A stretch of DNA of 64,000 nucleotides from Sympetrum striolatum (Eukaryota; Arthropoda; Insecta; Odonata; Libellulidae), in contig OX388345.1 in assembly GCA_947579665.1 (NCBI GenBank), positions 74,701,454 through 74,765,453 of the forward strand, given 5' to 3'. A program made the translations under genes and the position numbers. Under the pieces are notes generated by a model. That model was not told the DNA's origin, made no database searches, and worked only from the letters and a program-made list of their open reading frames with translations. Of the stretch, positions 46,991-58,890 are shown piece by piece. Numbering within the stretch: position 1 is the first letter of the stretch; the number at the start of each line of letters is the position of its first letter.

Positions 46991-49057
46991 TTTGGAGTTT
47001 GCTATTTGTTTATGTTACTTCCCTCCATGCAATCATCGTGTAAATGGATGTTTGTAATTCGTTTTTACACGTACATACATTTTTTTATCGTAGTTATGCT
47101 GAAAGCTTCTCTAGACGTGAGGAAGGGTGTCATTACTGAGGGGCAAATTACTTATTATTGCCTTATGTTTTGGCCATTATTTGTTGAAACCATTCTCCCA
47201 CCAACAATCTTACATCTTTTCTCTAATTTTCTCTTTAGTGTTAGATTGATCTAGAACAAAATATCTTGGATCACGCTGTGTGCAAGAATGTAGTCTCTTT
47301 AAATTCGTTCATTGTCAAAGATTTTTTACTAAATACAAATTCCTATATCAGTCTTTTTAATTATGATATTTTATAATAATTGATGACATCCCATTATTTG
47401 ATTTAATATAACTCCACCTCCAAAATTCCTAGCATGTGAACGACCCCCTTTAGGTAAAACGTACCTATTTTCCGTGCGTTTTTGCGAAACGTGTGTTTTC
47501 TGTTTGAACCTCATCAGGACCAAGATTGCTTTATGATCGCGTATTTTTTTTCTTCAATTTAAGATAAGGCGAAAATAGTCAACGTAGAGCTTGTTAAGTT
47601 TGCCGAATCCTTTGGAAATGATAACGGTAACCCAATTAAAGGATGACAACCCTAACCTAAGCTAATTTTTGATACTTTTATGACTTCCCACCTAATTGCC
47701 GCTTGTAGGCCGTAGGGTTAGGACCTTGTGCCGATTTCGGACGAAATTTTATTTCCTTCGGTAAATTACCCAAGAATGATTCTAAAGTTGGTAGAATTTA
47801 ATCGCTGTTTTTACTTTATCATAATCGTCTAATAATGTGGTCAACATGAGCTGTGCAATTAATTGATTTATCCATCGCCAATTGACCCATTATGCGTATG
47901 AAATTCGAATGGCTAAAATGCAATATTGAGGCACGCTGTATCTTGTCGTTTCGGAGTACCTGATTTATTTCCATGCCACTACATTTGCAATTAGGGACAG
48001 GTTTGGGATATATTGGGTAAAGCGAAAAAACTCCGTAACGAATAAATAGATCAGTTTTATGGATTTTTTTGGTTTAATATGCTTGTGGAATTTGCCAAAC
48101 GTGCGAGGAAATAAGAAAGCAAGAGTGGAATCAGCTTACGTATATTCGTGTTGGAATGTTGTATCTTTCCAGATAGCACCGAGTCAGCTATCCTTTCTAA
48201 TAAAAAGAATGAGACGAGAACCAATATGTTTCCCCAGATTTATTGGCTTGGATTTCTGGAATGATTCAGGCGTTTGCTTTCCTCGAATATTTTGTTCAGG
48301 TACCCAACGGCTGCGAGAGTGTGACTAAACGCGATCATTATTTTTCTCTAAATCTCCAGACCTACTTCTAACGGGCTTGGAAGTGTTGCGAAACTAGGTG
48401 TAGGAGTGCCTCGTAATGCGAGTTAATTCGCTGAGTTGTTCCCCGAAGAAAAATATCCCAATCCTCAGGGATAATTTCATTTACTTTCGAATCATGCGAC
48501 TGAATTGTGAAACACTGCCTTCTGAATATCGCCCCAAACACTACCCTTTTTTACTTTTTCGCTTACAAGTTTTACGGGAGAGAGTCACTCAAGAAGAACA
48601 TGGTCGATTAGATGGCTGAGTGCAGTTCTTGGAAAAATATCGTTATTCGACCTTCAAGGTGCATATCTACTTTTTGTACCGAAATTGCCGGATGCTCTTA
48701 TGGATAACATGGCTTCTCGAGTCGATTTATGCGTTGTTCGGGCGAAGCCTTGGTAAACTGTTCTTAAAATTCCGCTTACAAAGTATCTAAATTAGCTAGC
48801 AAAGCATGTCAAGGAATTTTTCCTGGAGTTATTGTAAGAAATCTGTCAGTTTGTCAGGTGGTAGATGATTGATGATGTATGGTAAAATACTGGATTGTAT
48901 ATATTGCCTAATTTTTTAGTTACTGATTTATATAAGTTTTGACTATCACAATGCTCATCCTGGCTGTTCCTGCTACCATATTCTGATGAATACTTAAATG
49001 ACAATTTAAAATAAAATTCAAAGAAATTGGCGAGATATGGTGGAAATCCATCATGCA
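46991..49057. other. No recognised gene
   Basis: AT-rich DNA. An 89-codon frame at 46985-47254 and another at 48059-48328 are unrecognised. GTTTGAACCTCATCAGGACC near 47500 resembles the foldback loop module but has no pairing arms. Confidence 0.5.
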
Positions 49058-49198
49058 AAATGAAGGAATAGATTGGTACTTTTTCCACAAAAAATTAATA
49101 GTACTACCGGTTTCAACGGAAGACCGTCATATTCAGGTACTCTGTCTGCGGTACTATTACATTTTTTGTGGAAAAAGTACCAATCTATTCCTTCATTT
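49058..49198. mobile_element. Foldback element, copy 3 of the GTTTC-loop class (perfect arms)
   Basis: Perfect 38-bp arms beginning AAATGAAGGAATAGATTGGT and mirrored at the right end. The loop carries ACCGGTTTCAACGG, then CCGTCATATTCAGG. Identity of the arms suggests recent origin or correction by template switching. Confidence 0.9.
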
Positions 49199-49489
49199 CG
49201 GACAGTTTATAAACATTTTTCCTTTTTCATTTGATACAAGATTGAGAAACATTTATTTTTACAGTAGCATAAATCATGAGTGATTGTTGAGCGATTAGTA
49301 ATTTTAATTGCATCGATTCTGTACTAGCCTTCGCTTAATTCAATTCAAAACAATAACTCGTTCATTATACGTAAAGAAGTCGGGAAATGAAAGAATCTAG
49401 AAAAGTATATCAAGCTCATGGAGTAGAAGTGTTCCTCCTACCATAATCTGTTGGATGGAATATATTTTCATTTCTCTATTGGTACAGAG
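49199..49489. other. No recognised feature
   Basis: Unassigned AT-rich stretch. Confidence 0.5.
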
Positions 49490-49690
49490 CTTATAAAAAT
49501 ACATCTTTCATTTATGTTTGTTTCAGTCTTGATCATGGCTGAGATGATATGGAAGCCACTGAGGTATGAGTACGATGAACAGTAGCACTAATTAAAGTTG
49601 TCTTAATGGAATGCCGAGAAAAGTGTTACTCGTAGATTCATTGTGCTTTATTTACGTGGACTTATTCCGCGCATAGAATTAAGGTTTTGC
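49490..49690 (+). repeat. Family B repeat, 5' half
   Basis: CATCTTTCATTTATGTTTGT, TCAGTCTTGATCATGGCTGA, GAATGCCGAGAAAAGTGTTA and CTCGTAGATTCATTGTGC align with 1-170. Similarity ends near ATAGAATTAAGG. Confidence 0.75.
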
Positions 49691-51344
49691 GAAGAAATCC
49701 ATCTGTCTGAATACTTTAAATATATCTTGACCCTAAGATCTTAGAAATTTAATACGGTCTGTGTGGATGGTGATAATGAAAATCGGGCATTTACAATAAA
49801 TGTAATATTTGTATCTTGTGGTATGTTTGGAGCAATTCCTAAGGAATTGATAATTGTGTGAAGAGAATAACTCGTGCGAATCCGTGGCTGTGAAAACTTT
49901 CGCATCGTAAATAGAAATTCCTGGAACCCACCGTTTTAATTTTTTTTCATTTATGCCCGGGTTTTAAAGATAGGCTTGTTCTTTAATTAGTTATCGCGTA
50001 AGGCATGCTTAAAAATTCTATAACTGACCAAACCTTTACTAGACCACTTTATTTACACCACATGTACCACAGCATTTATCCTGATTCTGTATCGTTTAAG
50101 TCATGCTTCATTAATTCCTCTATCTCGATATCACTTTGTAGGAACAAGAGATTAAAATACTTATTATAATCAAACAAAATATAGATAAAATAACGACAGC
50201 CGGACAGCTAACTTTCATTTTTTTCTCGGCGCATTCGACTCACGCCGTGCTTCGTTTCTTCCCGCCAATTCGTTCACGCGCCGACTCCATTTTGTTTTTG
50301 AGGAATTCCTCGGAAAAGAAACGGCTGCCGTCCTCCAGGTGGTGGATCGGAAGGCTTTTAATTCCATCGGCGAGATGCAGAACTTCATCCCCGTCAAGAT
50401 TGATTAGAGTGAGAGGGAACAACTTACTTTTCCCTTTCAGCTCTCATCCGCCGGCCACAAGAGTGGCGGACGGCGCCAAAATTCAAGTTTTAATCCTCCC
50501 GACGAGCGGATAAGGTATCAGGTTTATTACCTACCCCACGGGAACTTTCTGGTTCCTTGTAGCAAGTGGTCCGCCTCGGAAAGTCATCGCGGACGAGAAG
50601 AATCGCGCGATTAAACGGTCTAAGTAAATTTTCGTGTCCGCACGCACATAATGGACGTTTATGGGGGGTAAATTATCGTGGGTGTTACGCCTTTCCCGCG
50701 CCTTTCGCAATCCTCTTAACAGATTCCTGCCTCGTTGAGTGGTCCTTCGGCGGGCGATGAAATATGGCTCCGTTAGGTTTATCGCAATGTCAGGTATCTT
50801 TGCCTTGAATGTGTTTATGCACCCTCGGAGGTGTCCATGGGAAATTTGGTGGATTGGCGTTCGAATTTTCGGTTGGGGCAGGATTTCGGTGCTCAAGAGG
50901 TTGTTGCTTTCTCTTAAAATATCCTCTCGTCATCCCTGACTCTCTACTACTCGATGAGTAATGTCCAATTTTATACCGTTCCGAATTCGCGTTCATAACA
51001 AACCTTCGAGCAAAGGGAAGGAATAGTCTGTGCTAGGAGCTGTAATAGAATGCTGAAGTGTTATGCTGATTTATCTTGTGGCTATTGCTCTTGGTTATAT
51101 TTTCATGTATAGGGCATTGGGTGCTTGTAATGTTGTGAGGGAAATTTTGGTTGCCGTGTTATCTTTGCTATCTTTATGATTTTTATGGACAGTTTGTTTC
51201 GCGCACTCCTTGCGGATGTTTTCCTGCTGCGGTGTATGTTTTCCTAAGTGAAGCCTTACGTATTTAAACCCGCCAAGTTGTATTATTCTGGGTACATACA
51301 TCTTTCTGTATGTTTGCGAATGGTTGGATGTAAGAAGAGTCTTA
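49691..51344. other. No recognised gene; CpG-richer at 50.22-50.94 kb
   Basis: Frames up to 121 codons at 50.2-51.0 kb on both strands overlap each other and are not recognised. Confidence 0.5.
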
Positions 51345-51425
51345 CTATGATAAATTATCTTCTTACTTACCTACATGATACTTACTAGTCTCAATCTAGC
51401 TGAAATAAAAGTCGATTTAAGATTA
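51345..51425 (-). repeat. Family I repeat end, copy 4 (reversed)
   Basis: On the minus strand AATCGACTTTTATTTCAGCT, then AGATTGAGACTAGTAAG. Same order as the three + strand copies. Confidence 0.6.
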
Positions 51426-53715
51426 TTAATATTATCATGTCAGGGTTAAGTTATTGGCTCTCAAGGAATTTCAATTATGGGGCTAAAAAGTTCATATTCC
51501 TGTTAGTGAATTACGAGAAAAACGAACGGATTTTCACGCTTTGATTCTGATTGGTTATTCGATAAATTAACCTTAATTTCGACCATTAATCATCAAGTAT
51601 TAAATCCCTAAGCGGAATTTATCGATCGTTATCTTTATTCTGTCATTCATAATCATTAGTAATCCATTCTTCAAAGTCGAAGGTCTGTGAAAGCATGACC
51701 AACAGGTAGTAGTAAACAACAGCAAGCAGCCTAAGGAAGCAATCAGTGCTCGTATATTGAAAATGATTGCGAACGCCTTCAACGAGGGCATTGGAAAGCT
51801 TACAACCTTTTTCTTGATAACGGTAACCGCATGAATATTAAGTTAAATAAAAACATTATGTTAGATGCTGAATTATGCATAATGCGAGTGAAATAATGGT
51901 GCCAGCAATCGACAGCCAATTTAGCAAGTTAATGCCGCCTCAGGGAGATCAAACTGCCGAGGCCGATTGTGTCTTTAAGTAATTCCTGCACTTACTTTCA
52001 CAAGTGATGACTCCAAGTTCTGTTATCTTAATGCAATGACACATTCTTCGAATACTGAGTAAGTAAAACGACCACCCATGTCTACAACGTATTTTATTCA
52101 GGTAGTACATGTATTTTACGTTATTTATCAGATCTCGCCGCTGTGAAATTGTGGCACTGCTTTAGGGGTCTGATAACTAAATTTAGTCAAAGTAGCAGCA
52201 GTCTGTTTTCCAATCTGGAATTAAACTTATCTGGCTATACAGTTGCAGTTCCTTAAAACCTCTAGAAGGCTGGCATTTTCTATGGTATGCTATGCTAATG
52301 TATTTCTTATTCTTTGGACCTAATAAAATTTTCCGTGGTAAAAATTTCTCTGTTAATTCACTGGGAATGGATAAATTATGGATGGATATCGTCCTTGGTC
52401 TGTTAGCGGTTCGTAGCGAATATATTTATTTAATTATTTGTTATTTGCTCTATTTTGAACGTCTATTCTCTATATGATCTTGTGGCGATACTCCGCGTAT
52501 CGCCACCGCGCCCGCCGCTTTATCTTTGTATTGTTGGTTGTTATTTTGGTTACGGATAACAAGTATTGTTGACTTGGAACACGGAGAATAAAAACGATTT
52601 TGAAACTCGTACGTTGATTGAATTTGCATTCTCGCTATCCATATCACTGATTTAAAATAATAACGTGTTTTGTACGACGAGTGGTCAGGAGCGAATTTGT
52701 AACATCTCAAAGCTAGCTAAGAAGAAAACAAGTCGTCGACTACAATCTTATTTAGGTCTAATTGATTCGTCTAACATATAATAATATAAGCGTGATGCAA
52801 AAGTGTAGTGTGTAAATCTCGTCATTTACCGCTGGCATAATTAACTTAGAGAAGAAAACAATTAAAAATTGTTGATTCGTCATCCTAGTGGTGAACGGCT
52901 ACATGGTTTACAAATTTATTAGACCATGCGGAATGCTTCCGAATATCACGCATTATCCTTCGTAAATCTCGGGTCGTTTTTCTTATGCGCGGAAGAGTGA
53001 CATGCAGCTAATGAAACGAGATAAATTATCTAGTGGTATGTAAAGCAAATTTTAATGAATTCCCTCTCATCTTAATTAGGCTCGAATGGAGGCTCAAAGT
53101 AGCCCATCGAATTTAAGTTTTATCGGTTTTACGGCGCTCTGAATTACCGCTCGTAAAAATCATCACTCTCGGCGAAATGACCATCCTTGAAGACGGTATA
53201 CAATGTTTACGAAGAGCAAGATGGCGACGGGATCCATTGAGATGGCGGTCGTATTTTTGTTGAATGTGGGAGAAACTTTACCCAAGGCGGTGACATGTTA
53301 GATCTCATCGCCTTAGAAAGTTGTGCTATTTTAATGTGCTGAGCAGTCAGCATTGCACCAGCGTATCGAAACATTACTTTTCGTATTCAGGGACTTATTT
53401 TATACGCTTCCTTATAAAGGGAGGCCGAGTTCTCTTTGGTTGTTAAAAGGAAAGAAAACGGCTAACCCTCGAGTTTTTAACGATTGTCCGCCCACGTATG
53501 CTAATGTCGATGCTCGTATTTGCATACGTACACGAAAGTGGTCCTTCTATGCGATTGAAATACGAGTTCGTATTTAATTAACGCCGGAAAGCCACTTTCG
53601 ATATTTATGTGGCTTATTAAAAAGAAAAATAAAGATTTAATTATAAATTTTCCGTTATAGCCGAGCTCCACTTTTTTGGCTAGGTACTGATATTACAATC
53701 GAGTGTTGTCAAAAT
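51426..53715. other. No recognised gene
   Basis: AT-rich with frames under 90 codons, none recognised. Confidence 0.55.
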
Positions 53716-54325
53716 TTGATTTTTCGATGGTAATCGAAATTAGATTTTTCGATAGTAATCGTAATTAGATTTTTCGTTCGTAATCGAAATTAGATTTTTC
53801 GATAGTGATCGAAGTTAGATTTTTCGATAATAATCAGAATTTGATTTTTTGATTGAAATTAAATTTTTCGATTTTAATCGGTATTAGATTTTTTACAGTA
53901 ATCGGAATTAGATTGTTCGATCGTAATCGGAATTGGATTTTTCGTTCGTAATCGAAATTAGATTTTTCGATAATAATCAGAATTTGATTTTTTGATTGAA
54001 ATTAAATTTTTCGATTTTAATCGGTATTAGATTTTTTACAGTAATCGGAATTAGATTGTTCGATCGTAATCGGAATTGGATTTTTCGATCGTAATCGTAA
54101 TTAGATTTTTCGTTCGTAATCGAAATTAGATTTTTCGATAGTGATCGAAGTTAGATTTTTCGATAATAATCAGAATTTGATTTTTTGATTGAAATTAAAT
54201 TTTTCGATTTTAATCGGTATTAGATTTTTTACAGTAATCGGAATTAGATTGTTCGATCGTAATCGGAATTGGATTTTTCGATCGTAATCGAAATTAGGTT
54301 TTTCGATCGTAATCGGAATTAGGGT
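53716..54325 (+). repeat. 25-bp satellite array with higher-order units
   Basis: About 24 head-to-tail copies of GATTTTTCGATCGTAATCGG plus AATTA, with variants. A shortened variant GATTTTTTGATTGAAATTA recurs, and the multi-monomer block starting CGATAATAATCAG repeats at 53825, 53968 and 54161. It ends about 90 bp before the candidate exon at 54415. Confidence 0.95.
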
Positions 54326-54414
54326 ATTCCATCTGTGGCGAATTATCTATGTGGCACAATTTACTTCCCCTAAAACCATAACTTTAAATTTCCCCAATCG
54401 TTATTATTTTGCAG

Positions 54415-54489
54415 CATTCCAGTCCTCATCCTGTTTCCTTACATAACCGAGAAATATGGTAATCATAGAGGCGAGAGGAAAATTGCCCC
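54415..54489 (+). CDS. Candidate 75-nt internal coding exon, protein unidentified
   Basis: TTATTATTTTGCAG precedes and GTAAGTATAAG, a near-consensus 5' splice site, follows. Only one frame is open: one leading base, then 24 codons beginning IPVLILFPYITEKYGNHRGE and ending RKIA, then CC. Entry and exit are both phase 2, and entry phase matches the exit phase of 32045-32099. The front half is hydrophobic (IPVLILFPYI), the second half charged (EKYGNHRGERK), which could be a membrane edge or buried strand. I do not recognise the family. No exon between or after these two was found with fitting phase. Splice signals are good on both sides, so I rate it somewhat above chance. Confidence 0.45.
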
Positions 54490-55009
54490 GTAAGTATAAG
54501 GCGTGGGGGGTAGGCGTGGAGGATTGTAATTAAGGTTAAGGTTTCACATGACATGGTTTTCCAATCTCTCGGGTTTTACTTAAAATATCAAGAGGTATCA
54601 TAATTCATTCGGTATTTTCGTTGCCAAATATTTTGACGCGGTTACGAGTACAGGTTGAGGATGCGTGTTATTTGCAAGATCTTGTTAGTGTGTAATACGC
54701 GTCGTATTTGTCACAGGTCGGCCTTTCCTTGAATAATTTCTAGTTCCTGATAATGATTTTATTATAAATGCAGTCGTATTTTCAAGGCATTCAAGGCGCA
54801 TTATTTATTATTAGGCTGAGGCGTAAACAGTTAGGTGGGGATGTTTTTACGTTCGATTTTCTTGGAAGGTCCGTTTGTTTCTTGGTGTGGAAATCAAAGT
54901 CTTATATTTCTTTTTAAATGTTCTGCCGTTAGATCAATGTGCATTTGTATTCCTTATAAAATGTAATTCTTTCGTTTCTTGATAATTATAGTTGTGAGAG
55001 GTAAATTAT
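54490..55009. other. No recognised gene
   Basis: Presumed intronic if the candidate exon is real. Nothing else seen. Confidence 0.5.
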
Positions 55010-55205
55010 AATTTATCCCACCCATCATATCATCTAACATCTTTTGCATTTCTCTTCCCCTCCGTCTTTATCTCGCATTCTATCCTCAATTACTTTCTTC
55101 AGTACCACTTATCTCGATATTTTTTCTTTTTCTTAATCTTTGCGTTTGTTTCCCTATGAACCTAACTAACTTTTTCCAATCTACGCCGCACACCTTCCTT
55201 GAAGT
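55010..55205 (-). pseudogene. LINE remnant, C-terminal end of ORF2
   Basis: On the minus strand, fragments in three frames line up with the end of a LINE reverse transcriptase protein: LEKVS(stop)VHRETN, then KKVIEDRMRDK, then MQKMLDDMMGG, corresponding to the usual 'KVSW-D--TN', 'EVIEGRM-GKR' and 'ML-D---G' blocks. It is heavily frameshifted. It is the same type of LINE as at 62590-63235. Confidence 0.6.
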
Positions 55206-56034
55206 AAAATCTTATTACCATCACTGAAAAATGATAATCAGTAGATTCATTCGTGTGATATTCATTGATAATATTGATTACTACCGAAATATATAATCAA
55301 TATTTAGGAGAAGGTTGAGAAATAAAACGTAACGTAAACTATTGCATCAAATTTTTTTCTGAGCAACAACTATTTTTTAAATTGTGTAATATCAGACTTA
55401 ATGCATTCTACTTTTTATTTAACCTGCTCGTAAATATTAGTTACATATTTTATTATGCATAAATTTCGTAAGTCCTTGTGTTTCTCATTGATAAGATCTA
55501 CGGAGTATCTCTTGGAAGCTTTTACAAGAAGATTATCATTTTATGCTTGATCATTGATTCGAATTGGATGGGAACGATCTCTCGTTAACTCACGCTCATA
55601 TGACATTGCTGATATGCAGCTATTCCGATTTAACGAGCATCAAGTGGTTTCTCGTAAACATTCCAAATTCTTTCGAAATAGGCGTCGAAGTGTTTTTCGA
55701 AGTAACCTTTTCATCCGTGAACAGGTTGCCGATCGCATTGAATGTTTATTCACCTTCGACATTTGCTACCACAGTTATCTTCGCCGCAAAAACGCAGCGA
55801 CGTCGCTCGACAGAAATCGCGCCGAACGCGCAAAAAAATTCATCCGCCAAAATTTCGTATCGCGTTACCTTTTCGAAATTCGTATAATACACACCCTCCG
55901 TTTGAATATCAAGGTCGAAAATCACGTCCGTAGTGTTTATATTTGCGGAGTACGTTTGAAAAAAATTAAGTTTACTCTTTGTTTGTAAAAGTTTTAGATA
56001 CCGCACCCAACGCGGTCGACGTACATATTACCTA
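55206..56034. other. No recognised gene
   Basis: The 144-codon + strand frame at 55554-55988 is arginine/isoleucine-rich and overlaps other open frames in the same CpG-richer stretch on both strands. No family is recognised. Confidence 0.45.
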
Positions 56035-56152
56035 TATGTTATTCGTTCCAAGAGAAAATGGCATGGAAAAGTTGACAGGATCGGGACTCGAACCGAGATC
56101 TTCCCTTTTCGGGCGACCGCTCTAACCCTTTGAGCTATCTTGCCAAACGCGC
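56035..56152 (-). repeat. tRNA-derived SINE, family F copy 2, well-preserved head
   Basis: On the minus strand TTGGCAAGATAGCTCAAAGG starts a tRNA-like head. GCTC/GAGC makes a perfect D-stem, the T-arm is CTCGGTTCGAGTCCCGA, and the 5' and 3' edges (TTGGCAA, CTGTCAA) pair mostly. The anticodon stem does not close, and the tail TGCCATTTTCTCTTGG continues beyond the tRNA-like part, as in the other family F copies. A decayed tRNA gene is the alternative. Confidence 0.7.
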
Positions 56153-56183
56153 AATTTTGGAATAATTTATCTGATTTACCGAC

Positions 56184-56275
56184 GAGATAGATCTGTTAGC
56201 TAGAGCCCGGCAAGCGAAAGATCGAGGTTCAAGTCCCGGTCCCACCAGACGTTTTATGTCCGTTTTTCTTTGAGA
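56184..56275 (+). repeat. tRNA-derived SINE, family F copy 3
   Basis: GAGATAGATCTGTTAGCTAG then GATCGAGGTTCAAGTCCCGG, CCAGAC, and the tail ATGTCCGTTTTTCTTTGAG. The tail matches 37385-37490. It is arranged head-to-head with the minus-strand copy, about 30 bp apart. Confidence 0.7.
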
Positions 56276-56590
56276 TTTTACTTCGACGAACAACTTTACG
56301 TAATCTAAAACTTTCCACTCTTTATTTTGCGTTATTCATGTAGTTTGATGGCAGATTGGACTTGTGCTGAAACGTTTGAGTACAGTAATGATCATGTTTA
56401 TCTGAGCTTGAATACGCCGTATTCTACGAATATAACTCCTTGGGTGTCTTGCAATGCTAAATCATTTAATTGCGATTTAAATTATGTAAACTTGGAAGCG
56501 TTGGCTAATGTACAGTTATTCCAGTAATCGGCTTGTGATGGTAGCATAAATTATATAAGTGATTTATAAATCTCCTATAGTTTTAGAAGG
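56276..56590. other. No recognised feature
   Basis: Unassigned. A 66-codon frame at 56327-56527 is not recognised. Confidence 0.5.
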
Positions 56591-56669
56591 CCAGTTATCC
56601 GGACCTTTCCGTTGTTTCCGAAAACCGGCAGCAACGCGGTGCGGAGCGCTGACAAAGACGGCTAACTGG
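56591..56669. mobile_element. 79-bp MITE with CCAGTTA-CCG ends
   Basis: CCAGTTATCCG and CGGCTAACTGG are inverted ends with one mismatch. The inside holds GTTGTTTCCG and GACAAAGACGG, which link it to the fragment at 14332-14386 and to family C. No clear target duplication. Confidence 0.7.
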
Positions 56670-56676
56670 AGAAAGA

Positions 56677-56840
56677 ATTGTCAGAATAAATTTCACAAGT
56701 AATATTTTCTACACATGCATTTTTTCTAATTGACCGGTTTCGGCACAGATCGGCCATCCTCATTCTCCTGAGGAATGGTCGGTCGTTCTGAAACAAATGT
56801 ACGTGTAGAAAATAGTACTTGTGAAATTTATTCTGACAAT
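56677..56840. mobile_element. Foldback element, copy 4 of the GTTTC-loop class
   Basis: Arms of about 45 bp beginning ATTGTCAGAATAAATTTCAC pair with few mismatches. The loop holds GACCGGTTTCGGCAC, then CGGCCATCCTCATTCTCCTG. It begins seven bases after the MITE at 56591-56669. Confidence 0.9.
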
Positions 56841-57489
56841 ACTTCGATATGGGTTTCCACTTGGTAAAACCTGTCACAATATTGGGTGTTGGAGAATTTT
56901 AAACCTCTTATTCATCAACAGCCGTGCTCCAATTTTCTTTCCGTACATAGTTTATGCCACTGTTTATGCGGTAAATTCTGATCGCGGAAATGCATAACAG
57001 TTGGAGAGATCATTCAAGTCCCCAAAAAACGAAGAGAACCTCGCGGAACGGCTCAATTTCTCGGTTCGAGAATTTCTCAAATTTTTCGGCTCTCATTAAA
57101 GGCAAGATTCTGCTACTCCTTTGATCTTTCCACCGGCCCCTCGCCGATTCACGTCTGCTCGTTTACATTTTTCCTTTCAAGCCGTTTCCCGTCCGTAATT
57201 TTTCTCCCAAGATTTGTGAGCCATCCAGCGCTGATGTACGCCGACGCCTTCAATGGAGTTGTTTCGCATTTGTCCTCTGTCCGCAGTGAAGAATGGTGAC
57301 GAATTTCGGCCGAGAAAATGAGACAGCGAAAGGGGAGTTTAGACAATGCGCCAAACCACCCCCTTGCATTCAAATCTTCGGATACTAGGTCAAGGCGTTT
57401 TCCCACATCCCCCGACAGGAACCGATCCGACCGCGGCGTAGAAATAAGATCAAAAGGAATGATCACAGCGTATCATTCTTGCATGTTGA
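56841..57489. other. No recognised gene; CpG-richer
   Basis: A 105-codon minus-strand frame (57149-57466) and an 80-codon + strand frame overlap. Neither is recognised. Confidence 0.5.
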
Positions 57490-58264
57490 AAAAATGTTGG
57501 GTTATTCTCGGACTGGTTCAGCGATGTCAGGGAGAGAAAGACTCTATCCCTTACGATTAAATATTCCGTATCCTTCCTATGAGGGTTAAGAAATGATTTT
57601 TTATGATTATCAAGCAACGAATTGACTTCGTAGCATTATTTTCTGGCTGTACCAGCGAAAGATACCGGTCTTCTCTTACGGTTAAATGCGCTCTTGTCCT
57701 CCAAACGAGACTTAACCACTGATTTTTTACAGTTTTGGAAAAATAAATTTGCTACGAAAGATTATTCTCGGCCTGGACCAGCCATGTCAGGGAGAGAAAT
57801 GTACGATCCTTTGCGATTAAATGTTCCGAATCCTTCTTATGAGGGTTAACCAATGACTTTTGATGATTATCAAGCAATGAATTGACTTTGAGACATTATT
57901 ATGCTGGACCAGCTGTGTCAGGGAAAGATACCGGTCGTATCTTACGGTTAAATACGCTCTTGTCCTCAATATGAGACTAAACCACTGAGTTTTTATAGTA
58001 ATCGAAATATAAATTTGCTACTCGGACTGGTTCGGCCATGTTAGGGAGAGAAAGCCAAACCCCTTACGATGAAATACTCTCACAATGCACATTTGAGGGT
58101 TAACCACCGATTTGTTTATGATAATCAAGTGATGAATTCGCTACAAGAGATTATTCTCGGACTGGACCAACCATGTCAGGGAAAGAAAACACGATCAGTA
58201 CCCATGCGATAAAATACTTATCATCGTATCCTTCATACGACGATTAACCACTGATATTTATTGT
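57490..58264 (+). repeat. ~130-bp tandem array, about six units
   Basis: Units carry TTATTCTCGGACTGGACCAG, CATGTCAGGGAGAGAAA, TTACGATTAAAT, TATGAGGGTTAACCACTGA and GATTATCAAGCAATGAATT in order. Anchors fall near 57513, 57647, 57773, 57904, 58027 and 58162. Alternate units resemble each other more (AAAGATACCGGTC, ACGCTCTTGTCCTC in units 2 and 4), so the repeat behaves as a ~260-bp dimer. Confidence 0.88.
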
Positions 58265-58852
58265 TCTTTTATATAATCAACAGTTTGGGCTTCTGCGCTT
58301 TTCCTTCTTTTCCTGATTGTTATTTTATTATTATTGATACTTTACTTTAGGCCACGAGTCAATAGAAAATGTCTTAGCAGTTTCAAGAGTTTTTCTTTCA
58401 AAGAGTATAAATTATATTAATTCCTTCCTACGTAAATTTAATTATCTATTCTCACCCTAATTCCTAGCGCTCCACATTACACTGATATAGAAACAATAAC
58501 TTCCCAAGCTTCAATGCTGGTTGTCATAAAATAAATATTTCACCTTCAGCATCTACATTTACGATTCTATAGATAAAATCAACACACACACACTTTACAC
58601 TCTACAATACACATCTCTCATTACTTTAAGCTATCACAAAGCATCCAAAAAAACTACACTATTTCAACCGTCCGTCTTAAACAAAGGGACTATATTACTA
58701 CAATCTGTCGTCTATGTATCCGATATATTTCAATAATTTTACCTTTCCCATCCATTAAACGATTGTCCATAAACAGAATTTGTAATTGAAACTACAAATA
58801 ACATCATCAAATTAATTTTTATAGTAAATTTTTACACCCTACAGTAAATATA
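58265..58852. other. Probable insertion inside the ~130-bp array
   Basis: The array breaks in the middle of a unit after CACTGATATTTATTG and its missing second half resumes at CATTATCAAGCAATAAATTC near 58853. The ~590 bp between is AT-rich, with no terminal repeats that I can define. Confidence 0.5.
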
Positions 58853-58890
58853 TCATTATCAAGCAATAAATTCACTACGAAACAGGTCAA
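58853..58890 (+). repeat. Last partial unit of the ~130-bp array
   Basis: CATTATCAAGCAATAAATTC then ACTACGAAACAGG matches the end of units at 57490-58264. Confidence 0.7.

Noticed and set aside
47490..47530. A fifth foldback element of the GTTTC-loop class
   Set aside because: GTTTGAACCTCATCAGGACC resembles the loop, but I see no pairing arms.
55554..55988. 144-codon + strand open frame
   Set aside because: Arginine-rich composition from CpG-rich DNA, overlapping open frames in the same stretch on both strands, no known family.
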